Assembly (NCBI GenBank): GCA_025738555.1
Contig: JAOVFP010000001.1
Location: forward strand, 2,852,001 to 2,916,000
Source: Cyathus striatus
Lineage: Eukaryota; Basidiomycota; Agaricomycetes; Agaricales; Nidulariaceae
DNA: 64,000 bases
Direction: 5' to 3'
Shown: positions 36,400 to 48,878 of the stretch, one piece after another
Layout of the letters: every line of letters starts with the position of its first letter
Numbering within the stretch: the stretch's first letter is position 1
Made by a program: the position numbers and the translations under genes
Notes under the pieces: generated by a model
The model's input: only the letters and a program-made list of their open reading frames with translations
What the model was told of the DNA's origin: nothing
Databases searched by the model: none

Positions 36400-37440
36400 T
36401 TAGATAAACTCGCCCTAACAGAAATTACCCCAGGCATGAAACTGACTATGCCGTTCTGGTACCATCTCGGAAGGGCAGAAGGGAAGAACAAAACGTATGG
36501 TGGCACATATGGCCAATGCCAGCTGAACACGCACGAATTCTGGTCCACAGCAGACCTAGTGGGCCACGCCGGTAAGAATTGGGCACCCGGCCACATCAAC
36601 GAACAGAACTGCCAATGCCACCACTGCGCGCAAGACCGAAATATCGGATGCCCCAACCCAATTGATTGTCGCGCGAGTGCCCACCGCAAACTGAAATCGC
36701 TCCGCCCCGAGTGGAACCCCTACACAAAATCCGCTTCAACCCCCTTAAGGTGGTCCTCCCCCGTGGAACCCCCCACCAGAAGGATTTAGGTCAGCACACC
36801 CTCTATCCCACCCAGATAACCCCCTTGCGCACATACGCATCTTCGCAACTACCGAGACCATCACCCCCCACCAACAATCCATCACGTCCCTGGGGAACTG
36901 GGACTGTCGCCATCCATACCGATGGCTCCTGCTCAGCAAACGGCACAGACAGCGCTACAGCAGGGAGCGGGATATGGTACGCCAAAGCCCACCCTCGGAA
37001 CACGGCGTTCCGCCTGCCCCACTTTCTGGCCACTAACAACGCTGCGGAACTAGCAGCAATCCTCCTGAGCCTCCAATGCAACAACAACACTAAAATCATC
37101 AAAATCATTAGTGATTCTCAGTACTGTATCGACGGCATAGTAACTCACCTCCAAGAGCGGACAGATTTCAGATTCATTACCATCCGGAACGCAGACATTC
37201 TCCGTACGCTCTACGTCACTCTCATCACCACGCCCAACATGCTCCTGCTAAAAAAGGTGAAAGGCCACAGCGGCGATGACGGAAACGAAGGCGCGCAAAA
37301 ACCTCTCCCAGATACCCTCGACCTATCCAAAGGAGCCTGGGCGACGACCCCCACTGACATGTTCACGGCAGAAGGTTTGTTCGCGGCAGCAGCGGGGCAT
37401 GGAACGTTGTATTTTGCAGTATATGTCGCAGGAGTCAATT
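36400..37440 (+). pseudogene. LINE ORF2 fragment: RT C terminus plus RNase H
   Basis: From about 36405 the sequence matches the 3' part of ORF2 of the LINE at 8697-17745 (TEITPGMKLTMPFWYHL, then CQCHHC, HTDGSCSANGTD, AELAAILLSLQCN, SDSQYC, KGHSGDDGNEGA). One frameshift lies between about 36666 and 36789. A short internal deletion removes the DHLAAEGA stretch after KGHSG, taking the last RNase H catalytic region. Both ends are truncated and there is no poly(A). Codons that are TGA in the full LINE are still CGA here (e.g. the DRN codon after CHHCAQ). Confidence 0.8.
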
Positions 37441-37654
37441 GATGGAGATCGTGTTTCTGCCGGAGCTGTGAGTCAATGAGGTCCAGCTTAATCTAAGCAT
37501 GATCCTATGGAACACACTTTTGAACTTCAGCCGCAGCAAGTAAATCAAGGCACGAAAAGTTGTTAACAAGCCATCGGTGCCCGCCCACGCTCCTGAACCG
37601 CCAAAGCGAACTCCTTGCGCTACCTGTGCCGTACCTCATCGACATCCCGGACGG

Positions 37655-38030
37655 TCAGATAGTAGAAGTGGTGCACATGGGAAGAGGCTGCGGGAAGGGA
37701 CGATGCAGGATGCTGTAGGGTATGAAGACGAAGCTGGGTAGGAAAATATTGGAAGGGTACGTCCTTTTTTGAGGATCCTTTGGAGAAGATGCAACGTTCA
37801 GCGCAGTAAGAATTGCTCCCTTAGTAGTAGATGGGAAATCGCGCGATGCGATGTGATGGGTTGGATTCTTGATCAATCCGTCATCTCCGTCAGTCTTCTC
37901 CAAGCTTCTTCAATAACATCAGTTTCGATCGACCGCATCTTTCGGGACACGATACCTTTATAGCCATATCCTTGTTATTGTATTTTGACGGTTGTACCAC
38001 CATAGCCATATGACATCATCTTGATATGCG
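37655..38030 (-). pseudogene. FunK1 kinase fragment, second relic
   Basis: The minus strand reads QDDVIWLWWYNRQNTI near 37990-38030, with later segments alignable to the relic at 7040-8160 (shared 'gcagtaagaattctgaacgttgca'-type region by eye near 37800). The frame is broken and most of the kinase is deleted. Its position upstream of copy 5 mirrors the first relic downstream of copy 2, suggesting it was carried with array duplications. Confidence 0.55.
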
Positions 38031-38060
38031 TTGTCAGAATTGATAGAAATCCTTACGAAA

Positions 38061-39103
38061 GGTTGTTGAACTCACCAACAAGAGGGTAAATGCAATGATG
38101 AGCCTTGGCAGAGCATTTCGCATCCAACTGAATCACACTGAACAGTGCCAGACTTAATCGTTGCCCGAAAGTTGAAACGATACTCGTGATCGAAAGATCG
38201 CACATTGAGCTGAATGAGAACGCGATCAGGCTGGTCTACCATGGGTACAGACTTTTTTGGATACTAGCAGAATTCAGAGGAGCTCGCGATCATTCGTCCC
38301 AGGAGGACTGAGATATGGGGGGGGGGGGGAAGATATAATAGATGCTAGTTCGTACGGAAGCCCTTAAACTGCTAATGCTCGACTGCTCCTGGTGTCGGCA
38401 CGGAGTAAACGCGATAATCGTCCAGCAGAGTGCCAGTATCAATACACCCAAGGTCGAAGGCGAACGTACGCATGTATATCCACTATGCCCTTCGGGTACG
38501 TCGTCCCTGCACTTTGAAACGCTGAGCAAAAGGATAATCTCAGGCTTCAGCTGTACGTGTAAACGCTGGCATCTGGAATCTGCACATGCATTAGCACCTC
38601 TGATTTCCTTACGCAGGAGCAAAATATGCACCTGAAGTCATGAGGCATTCTAACGTTGGTCAAGCTCAAACTCAGGACCCAAGAGCGCCTGCAGCTGTGA
38701 AAGTTAACGCGAACGAGGTTGACAGATCTGGTTCAGTGTCACGTTGAGATGAGAAGTGCTAGTGACCTAGTGACTGATGGCGTTGCAGTGTAACACTGGC
38801 TCCCTGTAGGCTGTCCCTCACTCCCCCATCTTCCTGAATCCTAGTTCTCATACTTCCCGTAAAATTTTCTCGAACTCGTACAAAAATGGAGTTAAATGGT
38901 TCCAAATGTAGTTGCTGTATGACAATCTCATCATTCTTATATATAACTCCTGACAGCAGTTCCACAGTAAGTTGACTCAGTTCCCCAATACGCGTCTTTG
39001 TGATCGCTTATGCGCCCATTAGGCTTATTGCGATGACTTGAATCTCAGTACAGCCTTGATTTCACGCAGAGAAGTCCCCAAATGCTCAAAGATAGCGTTA
39101 TTA
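38061..39103. other. Spacer upstream of array copy 5
   Basis: No supported gene. A short G run lies at 38319-38329. From about 38900 the sequence resembles the upstream regions of the other AAA copies. Confidence 0.35.
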
Positions 39104-39118
39104 AATGATCCACGAGGT
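39104..39118 (+). promoter_or_regulatory. Conserved upstream motif of AAA array copy 5
   Basis: AATGATCCACGAGGT, one base from the copy 2 form, lies 295 bp before the start codon. A TATA-like stretch and the 'TCTCGAGCAAC' box follow near 39336-39365. Confidence 0.45.
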
Positions 39119-39398
39119 TAACATCTGCTCCGAGTCACTACCAACTATCCACGCAACACCAAGGGCACTGTTTAACGGGGAAGGTGATGCTTTCTATAAG
39201 GAGGCTGTGGGTGGGCGAAATGCTGTATGTTCTATTTTTCTTTCTTTATCAGACAACTACTGATAACGCCCACACATACAGCCCAGTCATATCACAGCTA
39301 TCCCAAAAAAGATTTTATCATAATCACGGGCGTCTCAGCCATTATATATCTTGCTCTCGAGCAACCTACAGAACAGCAACTCCCTCAGTTGAACCAGA

Positions 39399-42300
39399 AT
39401 GTCCGAGACCACCCAAGTTGTCAATTTCCCTGCCGATTTGGCTAAAAATATTCTATGGTCTCCAAATGTTGACCAAGGTATGGTTATATACTGGTATTCA
39501 CTACTCGTATCGTCTAACAATCGCTACTAGGTTCTGGAAGGAGTTCACGAGCTAGCTATGTTCTTGTCACGCCCGACTCGCAGAGCCGTCTTGCATCTCC
39601 CAACGTGGAGGACAGTGTGCCTTCCAACGACGAAGTATCTGTCGCCGAGACAGATATTTCCGATGTGCCTGTTGAGCCTGTTTTATCCGTTACCGCTGAA
39701 TCGCCTGCCACCCTCGACGAAGCTACCGAGCCCATCAGCATTGACATTGTTCCCGCTAACTCCTCCAAAGAGGAGGAAACACCATCCCAGAACGAGCATG
39801 TCATTCCCAAGCTCTCCGATAACATCCAAGAGGAAATGAAAGCACGCATATCCTACAAATTCTCAGTCGATGTCCAAATGGACACGGTGAAAGCGCACAA
39901 GGATTCCCATGCCGAGAAGAAGACAATTGTCGAACCTGTTGTTCACCTATACTGTCCCCATGGTGAATGTCACGAGGTTATCGATGGAGCTGTGAAAGAG
40001 ATCGCGACGCATGAGGGTGCTGAGGTTTTAACGCTTGATGCCATGGAGTTATCCTCTGCGGAAATTAGCGTTCTCGGTGAACGTAAGTAACTTTTAGCAA
40101 TATACTGTACCTTCTACATCTCACTGCTTTATTTAGAGATCCACGAAGCACTCTCTGCGTTGTATAAAGATCCTATTCGCCCTGATCGCGAGGAAAACAG
40201 CAACAGCAGCTCAGAAAGTGACATATATACCACTAGCGGCGACGACACCTCAGACGAGGAAAGTGCAAAGAAACGCAGGAGGGAAAAGAGACATCGCCGC
40301 AGAGCAGCTGAGCAGCGCCGAAAAAAGGTTCGAAAGGAGCAGAAGGCGAAGGCGAAGAAGAATAATGAAGAGCGGGAGAAGAAGGACTTGGAGATTCAAG
40401 CTATCTTTGATGCTCTTGTTTCTATCTCATCGCACAATAGCGCAGCTCCAGCAAAAAAGCGTATTGTCTATATCAGAGATTTTGGAAGTATCGCTAGAGT
40501 ATCCAAACCCCTTATTGTGCGTCTTCTACGCGCGATCCAGGCCCGTCGTGTTGCAAAGTTCTCTGATGGTGTGGAATCGGAGGATCTCATCCAGCCAACT
40601 CTGCTCGTCCTTGGGTATTCGAGCTCTAACAATATCGGGGAATCGGTCTTTATACGTGGCGGTGACGCACTTAGAGAGGCTCTGCCCGGCATTAGCGCAA
40701 CACCTCCAAAAGATAAAGTATCCTCAATCACGTTATCTCCCATCGGATTCCAGTTTTTCTTGGGATCTCTAGTCGTGAAGAACGATGAGAAGAAGGATAG
40801 TTCGGATGATTCCGATTCCGATGACGACTTCCCATATTACTTACGCCGGAGGTCCTGGTCAACGTCATCGATTCCTTCTTTCGTGGAGTCTCACTCTTGC
40901 ACGACCTTTGATGGGCCGCTGTTCACTTTGGACAGCTTTGATTTGTCCTCTGCGTCGCTTGCGATGTCCGTCTTTTATAAAGGCGAGGATAAGAAGGCAT
41001 TTAAGGCGGCGGAAAAGAGTCTGGGTGACCGTCGGAAGACTAGCGTGGCTAACGCGTGGTTTAAGGTATCACTTACCCAACGGAAGCGGCGTTTGGCCTG
41101 TGATGATGTCGTTGCTTTCCTTGGGAATGACGAGGATCTCCAGAAAGATTTGGTTGAGGACAAGGATAAAGACAAGGGAGAGAAAAAGAAGAAGAGGAGG
41201 TCGGACAGGTTCAGTTCTATGTTTGGCAGCATGAGAAGGGAGAAGAAGAAAGATTCGGAAAAGCCAAAGGAGCATCAGGGACCGTATAAAGGACAAGCGC
41301 TACTTGCCCGTCTTGCTGAACTTATAAATCCTAGCATTTCTGTCACACTTGATCAAGGCGTAGCGATTGTCCTTGGGTTGAGCAGTCTTGGACGGACCCC
41401 TGCCGATGCTCTGGAAGTGCCTTTATCTGCGTTCTCCAAGGCCTTCCGAACACTTATCCGTAATCAGAAATCTCGTGCTGAATTGTGGAAGGAGCCAGAT
41501 TCGGAGGACGAAAAGAGTGACAAGGATGAGAAGAACGAAGATCCGGTGGTTAAATCTGTTAAAGACGCAAGTGACTTGACGTGTCATGAAAGCACGTTGC
41601 TTTCTTGCATTGTCGATCCGAGTACGTTGAACATGTTCATTTCGTCGTATTGTGTTTTTTCTGATTGGTCCTTGTAGATGAATTGACCACTGCGTTCGAG
41701 GACGTGTGTATTTCCGAGAAGACGATTGAATCTCTCCGTACGATTATATCACTACGCCTTAAATTCCCTGATGCTTTTACGTCCGGTGTGCTCGGTAGGG
41801 AGTCTATGGGGGGTGTATTGCTCTATGGGCCACCTGGAACTGGGAAAACAATGGTCTGCAGAGCTGTAGCTCGCGAGTGTGGTGCTCGGATGCTTGTTGT
41901 GAAACCGAGCGATATCATGGACAAGTGGGTTGGAGAATCGGAGAAACTTGTCAAGGCGGTGTTTGTAAGTTTGTTCTGTTAGGTTGACTGAGAATACTTC
42001 TGATCATTGTATCCTTTTGCAGACTCTTGCTTATCGTCTTGCGCCTTGCTTGATTTTCATAGATGAGCTTGATTCGTTCTTTAGTAAGCGAAAGGAGGAC
42101 GATAAGAAGTGGGTTCGGGATATTGTAAGTTGGTCTTTTTTTGGTGAATTGAACGATGGCTTACTTTGAGGCAGTTGGCTGAGTTCCTTCAGTCTATGGA
42201 TGGACTTAAGTCGGCGAAGAAAAATAAGGATGCTGGTGTCGTTTTGATTGGTGCTACCAATAGGGTACGTAAGACGAACCTCGAGCAATAATGTGTCTGA

Positions 42301-43732
42301 TTAGTTGAGTAGCCGCAAGACATTGATGAAGCTGTTATCCGACGTCTTCCGAGCCGTATGATGGTTGATGCACCGGACGAGAAGCAGAGGCAACGTACGT
42401 TTAGGTGTAATAACTTTTTTTGACGCTGCCTGAACGCTACCTTAGGAATCTTGGAGTTACACTTGCGCGGAGAAACTCTGGACGAAGATGTGAAACTCAG
42501 TGAAATCGCAGCGAAAACGACCAATTATTCTGGGTCAGATCTTAAGAGTAAGTCGTTGATTCCATTTAGATCACATTGCCTCTAACATCGTTATCATAGA
42601 TGTTTGCGTATCAGCAGCCATGACTTCTGTTAAAGAAGCTATTGGAACGTTCACCTGGGAACCTATAAAATCGAAGGACGTTCCCAAGGCTGGAGACGAT
42701 TCAAAGTCTGATGAAGTCCAGGGCGGTGAAGAAACCAACATATCCAAGTTGAATATTGACAAGAGAACCGTGAAGATGTGTCATCTCACGGCTGCGCTTG
42801 TCGAAGTTCCTGGTTCCCTGTCCAAGAGTTCGACTGCGCAGAGTGAGCTTAACCGCTGGCATTCCCAGCTTGGAGCTGGGGCTTCTAGTGCATCCGCTCG
42901 ACCAAGTTATACCGCTGGCCTTAATCGACCCGGTGAGTACAGTGGGATTGGAAGTAGTGGTCCCAAGCCTGGTGGTTATACCGGCGCTGGTAGTTATGGT
43001 TCGGGTGGGAATGCTACTGGCGCTGGTGGATATGGTTCGACTGCTGCCGGTGCTGGCGGATATGGTTCGGGTGGGAATGCTACTGGCGCTGGTGGATATG
43101 GTGCGACTGCTGCCGGTACTGGTGGATATGCCAGCAAATATGGTGCTGGTTCTGGAAGTGGCTATGGAGCAGCCGGCAGTGGTATCCTCGGGTCTGGCGC
43201 TGGAGGCAGTTATAGTCAACCTTCTGGTGAAGCTAATGGCACCGCTGCTGGGGCTGCTTCAAATGCGACCGCGAATTCCTCCTCGGCGCTCAATATCCCT
43301 CGGTACGGTGCAAATCCGGGTGCTGGAGGCTATGGCTCCAATTCCAACCCAGCTTCAGGTGCTACCGAAACCAATCCCAGTGGAGACAGCTCCAACTCTG
43401 GACAATTCTCTGGAAGGTATCCTCGGTATGGTGCATCGGCTGGCAATGGAAACTCTGGTACTCTCAATAGTGATGGAGCTCCTTCCTTACGGCGTTTCGG
43501 TAGCGCGTTTGGGGGAGGCGATGGTGGGAGCGGAATAGGAGGCGGAATTGGAAATACTGGGACTGGTGGATTTGGCGCTGGTGGATTTGCCAGTGGGGTT
43601 GGAAGTGCAGGGGGCGCGTTGGGAGGTTTAGGTGGTACCCATGGATTGGGAAGATTCGGATCCGCAGGAGACAATGGGCAGGAACCTCATGCATCCATTG
43701 AGCAGGTTGACGAAGAGGCCCCTCCCGAGTAA
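39399..43732 (+). CDS. AAA+ ATPase with Gly-rich tail, array copy 5 (complete)
   Basis: Nine exons (39399-39477, 39531-40082, 40137-41621, 41678-41964, 42023-42124, 42175-42264, 42313-42394, 42446-42547, 42600-43732) total 3912 nt, a closed 1303-aa frame. The N terminus is MSETTQVVNF. Exon 2 carries LYCPHGECHE. Exon 3 opens with a strongly basic coil (KKRRREKRHRRRAAEQRRKK, about residues 245-265). The AAA module has Walker A near residue 756, Walker B FIDELDS near 816, GATNR and RRLPSR, and the canonical-looking pore loop DKWVGESE, making this the best candidate for a fully active enzyme. The tail has GAGGYGSGGNATGAGGYG-type units and ends HASIEQVDEEAPPE. An inverted, 5'-truncated relative of its last exon and 3' flank lies at 60085-61083. 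Confidence 0.92.
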
Positions 43733-44280
43733 TGGTGGCGCACGGTTTAGAGAATTAAGTATCGTTTCCATCTTGCACTACATAACATGTGTTCTTAGAG
43801 TCTCACATGTATATACGTAAGTACATACTTACCCGTTGTTTGCTGAATAGATATAAGATTTTTGACTGGGCGGCAGCGTTTGGTGAGATATGGGTTGGTG
43901 TACTTCAATATTGAGTCGCTTTTGCTTAATCTGAACGTCTTGGACTCTCGCTCGTGGTTTCTCTTGCCCATATTCAAGGCCAGTAGTTGTCAGAAAATAC
44001 TCCCACTAACTTTAGTTAGTTGGGTTATAAGTAGGGCTCGGGCTTGCTCGAAATTCCTGATTGTTTGCTCCTATTTTTTTTTTTTGGCTTTTCGGTCATT
44101 CCCTTTGTTCTTCGTTTTTTGGTTATGGTCCATGCTTCATTTGTAATTTGCCTTACTTATCATCTTTCTGACATGTATGTCACAAAAGTTTAGTTTGCCA
44201 TGCAATGGGTTAAGAGGCATCTTAAGGGCTTAAGGCACAGGCCGACCTACAAGGCAAATTGTTGAACACATAATTATAGG
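43733..44280. other. 3' flank of array copy 5
   Basis: Spacer with no supported gene. The first about 130 bp match, inverted, the sequence at 60085-60207. The last 8 bp (44273-44280) are the left target duplication of the next element. Confidence 0.4.
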
Positions 44281-44397
44281 TAGGGCTGCCAACCGTGCCG
44301 TGACGGGTTACGGCCCGTCTTTACAAAACCGTTGACGGTACGGGTTTCAGCCGTAACCATCCCGTGTAGCAATTTTTAGAAGTATCGACGGTACGGG

Positions 44398-45131
44398 CAA
44401 GGGGGCACAGGCATCGTAGATTCCCACGGTAGGTAGGGTAGGTAGGTATCGCCAGAGGGTCAAAAAATATTTTCGGAACCCTTTTTTATAGTTGCTAAAA
44501 ATGTTAATCTACATCACTCTATGTGTACTTAAAGTGGATTATAGACCACTCAATGTTAGTTCTTGCACTCTATGAAGGGCTCCCAGCATGTTGCCCAACC
44601 TGTAACAGCCGCATCAGCACCAGCTGAAATGGTGACCGAAAACATACCAGTTCTATGGAAGAGAGTGTGCAAAACATAAGGCTTGGACGATTGCACGTGT
44701 GGAGATGTCGTGGATCCATTGCATCCTCAGGCATGGAAATGCAGCCGCACTTCTTGTGAAACTGTATGGGTATGTCAGCCAAGTTTTGAGCAAGGAATAC
44801 CGTTGTACTTACCTATTTGTGCAGTATTGCAGTTATTGTATCTCCAATGGGACGATTCTGTGCAGTTGGACTTGCATGGCATGTGTAGGTAATAAAAAGT
44901 GGAAGTAGCAGTCAAGTAGCAGTCTCAGCTAGGTTCTCTGGAGGACAAGCGGATGTGGTAGCTCGGGGTAAGCAAGTGTACATAAGCGTCACCTAGAACA
45001 AAAATAGACTACCTTCCTAATTAAGTAATTGATCGGATTATGTAAGCTTAGTAAGGTAGGTAGGTTGACCTTCGTGTCGATTTCAAAAAAATCGACCCCA
45101 GTTGTTTTTTTGAAGTCCTTGTGCCCCCTTG
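44398..45131. mobile_element. TIR element (CAAGGGGG family, copy B) nested in the hAT-like element
   Basis: The 734-bp element has ends CAAGGGGGCACAGG and, inverted, CAAGGGGGCACAAGG. It is flanked by a perfect 8-bp duplication GGTACGGG (44390-44397 and 45132-45139). Like copy A it has GGTAGGTAGG-type repeats inside both ends. Both copies landed in GGTACNGS-like targets. No coding capacity for a transposase is seen. Confidence 0.85.
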
Positions 45132-45371
45132 GGTACGGGACGGGTTAAAACACGGCCATAAATGGTTCCATGGTTATAATCAATAAATTTTAGCCATAAA
45201 GACAGTGTTAATACTACTCAGGGCATCTCAAAAGATACATCACAAACTGTGAAGACATGATTATATGCTTAAAGTAGCAGGAATAAGTCTCCAGAAAGTA
45301 AATGTCATATATAGCTATGTCGACAGGGTAATTACAATAATATTATGAGCATTTTCACATATCCTACTCAT

Positions 45372-45708
45372 TTAATCCGTGCCACTGGAAACCTCATCCA
45401 AATGAAATCCAGGAACTTTAGATTTCGGCTTTGATTGATGTGGTCTCGAAGACTTGGGTTTGAAGCAGCCTTCAAGCTTTCCAGTCTCATCAAGCTTCTT
45501 TGCATCCAGAAGCTCTTTAAGGTGTTTTTTAGTCTTTTTACGGATACAATGACCAGTGTAATCTAGATTAAGCATACATGTCAGTAAACTTTCAAACTAA
45601 TGAGAAATAGGAAATAAATTACTTACCAGGATTCAGATTTTCAAAGGCCAGCACTGCAGTATCATTTGCACTGGAGGGCTGGGCAGTAGACAGAGGTGAA
45701 GCAGACAT
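45372..45708 (-). CDS. Possible two-exon small protein inside the hAT-like element
   Basis: Joining 45708-45627 and 45562-45372 by a GT-AG intron (gtaagt donor, ctag acceptor) gives a closed 90-aa frame: MSASPLSTAQ at the start, a Lys-rich helix (KKTKKHLKELLDAKK), and a Ser/Pro/Lys tail. I do not recognise the family and it does not look like a hAT transposase core. It may be a captured gene piece or chance. Confidence 0.28.
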
Positions 45709-46600
45709 AGTGAGGCAACTGAATGTCTGTTTGACTGAGGAGTCCTAAGGTGATCTAAGGGGTGATTAGCAGCTGTAATATAAAGTTGAGAATGTAACAT
45801 GGAATAAAACTTCAAAGTGGATTTTAAAATGCGAAGACTTGACAAATCTTCGAGAACAGAATGGTAGAACATGAGAGGAGCACGAGGTGATTAACAAGAA
45901 GGCTCAAAAAATAGCTCAGGACTTCACAGAGGGCAGGGGAAATTCACTGAGTTGTGGGGGAGTGTGTACATAGGCTACATAGAAATTTAGAATAAAGACA
46001 TTACTTAATGAGGAATGGTTGGTGAAATGGAGATTAAGTGTTTTGAGGTTGAAGATTTGGGTAGAGTAAGTGGTATAGTATGAAACAAAGAGGGTGGAGA
46101 TGAATTGGGAGAGGATTTTGAAGAATGAAAACTTGAGAGAGGCTTAGGGCAATGGCATGGCCATTAGTAAGGCAAATTGCAGTATTCAGTGGCTCTTAGT
46201 AGTGCACAATACTGACAATATTGAGTTCCTCATGCATAATCACGGCATTCAGGGCGATGTGGAAATGCCGACATTGGAGGGGACCAGCGGGAGAGGGTGA
46301 GAGAGGGGGAAGAGCAAACACGAATAATGCGTTGATGCATGCATGGCTAGATATGATAGCATTGTATCTGGAGATAACAGTCACGTGATTCAAATTAAAT
46401 CAGAGTATAAGCAACAGTAGATGTAAGCTGTATTGACGGCCATGTAATGGTACCATGGTACAGGTACTGATGGGTAATAACCACATCGAACCTGTCCTGT
46501 GCTGAGTTCTCTCCAGGTCTCAGACAGTATGGTACCCATGATGTCCTTAACTGTACCATAACTGTTTTGCACGGTTATGGTTGGCAGCCCTAATTATAGG

Positions 46601-47094
46601 ATGTGTTATAAGGTACAGCTGAGAGCCTTATAATGCAACATAGGCAGCCTGGGTATGTAAAGGACATGTAAGAGTTACTGTGCAATCTTACAAGAAAATC
46701 ACCCCATCACATTGCTTATAATGGAGCATAATGGATGATTCAAAAAAATAAGCAAACTGTTACTGAATCCATCCAAATGAAAGAATATTTGTTGGTTTCT
46801 ACAATAAAATGATATTATTGTATGTATAAGTACTGTATCTACAGTGTATACTAATGTTAACAAGCAGTCTAAGTATATTATAAATGCTCACACAGAATGT
46901 AATTGAGTTAATTAGTTAGTAGTTTGGTTATTACTATGACTTACCAAGACATTTTATTGGAGCATGTAAGGTTGCTTATGCAATCCATGCACTATTGATG
47001 TGCCATGCATACCCCAGCAGACAAGTGCCACCAACATTATTCCAATGATTTGATATGAGTTGTTTTACAATTTTCATTTTTATCTAGTATTTAA
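46601..47094. other. AT-rich spacer between two TIR elements
   Basis: No gene, repeat array or RNA gene is supported. Confidence 0.35.
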
Positions 47095-47102
47095 GTAGTC
47101 TA

Positions 47103-48635
47103 TAGTGGTGTCGGCATTCGGTTGCAAACCACAGTTCGAACACGAACCAATACAGAACTGGACTTATGTTTGGTTCTAAGTTCGGTCACATGTGGTGAAC
47201 CGAACCTCATGTCCAGTTCTTGGTTCTTCAAGATGCTGTTTTCACTGAACCTGTTTGAACACATTCGAACCTGTAAATTTATTGTAGAAAAAAAGAATTA
47301 TTCACATGATTCAGATAGTAATATAATACAAAAGTGGTACTTCCGGCATGTGCAGTAGACCTTGATTGCAATGGCACTGCCACAAGATTAGTCAGTGATG
47401 TAGATCAATGCTCAATCAATAGAACTAAGTATGAACTGAAAGCTGCATACCCCGCAACCACACTCTTCAATGTTCAATGGTGTGTGGTCACTGGTAATTC
47501 ATTTCTCATTGTCTTTATGCTCATAGCATGTTTTGGTAACTCCAAAGCACCTCTTTGTCTCTTCTGTCAAGACTCTCAGACATATAACCCTCCATTTGAA
47601 CCCCATGCAAGCTGTGCACTCCCGCTCCACTCTGCTTAAAAATAAAGGCTTGGATTCCGGAACTTAGAAATTTCAAATGACAGAGCAACGGACATGGAAC
47701 AACAAACTGCCTTCAGAATTGGGAACTTTAACCACACATGCCACTCATAACTCTATGCTCTGCTTGAAGGCTTTGTACTTGGAACTCAGTGTCAAGACAA
47801 TGGAATTACAATGGTCCCTCAGATAGGCTTTACTTAATAGGTCAGAATATGCAATGGAATAGATGTCTTGGACTGTGCAATGGCCTTGGTGGTATATTCA
47901 TGAAGCTAGGTAACATGGCTATGCCACTCAATTTTCTTACAGCTTTAAGTTGAACTCACTGACTCATTCTAGTGAAATTATTGTATAAATATGCACAGTT
48001 TGTGCAGAACATCTACCTAACCTCAAACCACACCATACTTACTTCGAAACATACATTCTACCCTATCCCATTCTCATCTATCATGTCTCACCCAACCTCT
48101 GATGCTGGATGCACCCAGCACGTGAATGGTACTTTGAAGGAAGCATCTGACATTATCTGGTACAATGACAGAGATGATGACCTTCCTATTTCTTCTATTG
48201 CTAGTGATCATAAGTTCTCTTTTGTTTTTATCTCTAAATTACTTCTCTAATTCGACTTATTCTTCACCTCAGAAGTAGCTTTGGAGTTATATGTAGTTAT
48301 ATTAGATAGTTCTACATGTAAAAGTATGATTATTTGTTGTAGTTCCTATAATATAACAAATTCATGAATATTGTCGATGTTTTTTATGATCTATACTACA
48401 TAAACAAATGAAAGTTGAGATCTATGCTATGGAGATGAAATAAAAGTTTTAAAAAAATCTAGGAGGTCCAGTTTGGCATTTGAACTTGTTTTGAACCTGA
48501 ACCAGACCTCAATGAACTTGAACCTCAGGTCCAGTTCAAGGTTCAGCAAAAATGCCCGAACTGGACCTGAGGTTAGGTTTGAGGTTCAGGAGAATTGGTG
48601 TCTGAACCGGATGGAACTGGACTGCAACACCACTA
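47103..48635. mobile_element. TIR element rich in GGTTC/GAACC repeats
   Basis: The 1,533-bp element has short inverted ends (TAGTGGTGT) and a perfect 8-bp duplication GTAGTCTA (47095-47102 and 48636-48643), fitting a hAT-type insertion. Both subterminal zones (47120-47280 and 48470-48620) are packed with short GGTTC/GAACC and CCAGTTC motifs in both orientations, which could be transposase-binding sites. No transposase is seen. Confidence 0.8.
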
Positions 48636-48878
48636 GTAGTCTAGAAGAGGTCTTGCTCTCCTCAGTTGTTGCTATTCTCTGTGAGAACTGAGGTGAGCAA
48701 ACCCTATTGAATTAGCTGTAGTATTGATTCTACTTACTAATAGGTAATATAGAGTCATCACTATTCTCTGCAAGAACTGAGTATTGATTCTACTTACTAA
48801 TAGGTTATGGGCCCCACCCCTGCCAATTGAACTGCTATACATTTATTATATCACATACTTATACAACACACTGCTACT

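Larger units (their letters stand above)
44281..46592. mobile_element. hAT-like TIR element, 2.3 kb
   Basis: The element starts TAGGGCTGCCAACCGTG and ends with the inverted TAGGGCTGCCAACCATAACC. It is flanked by a perfect 8-bp duplication ATTATAGG (44273-44280 and 46593-46600). An 8-bp duplication and TAGGG-type ends are hallmarks of hAT transposons. No hAT transposase core is visible. The interior holds a nested 734-bp element (44398-45131) and a possible two-exon small gene. It is therefore non-autonomous or deleted. Confidence 0.87.

Noticed and set aside
38319..38329. G homopolymer, considered as a structural element
   Set aside because: It is an isolated short run with no accompanying tracts to support a G-quadruplex or repeat array.
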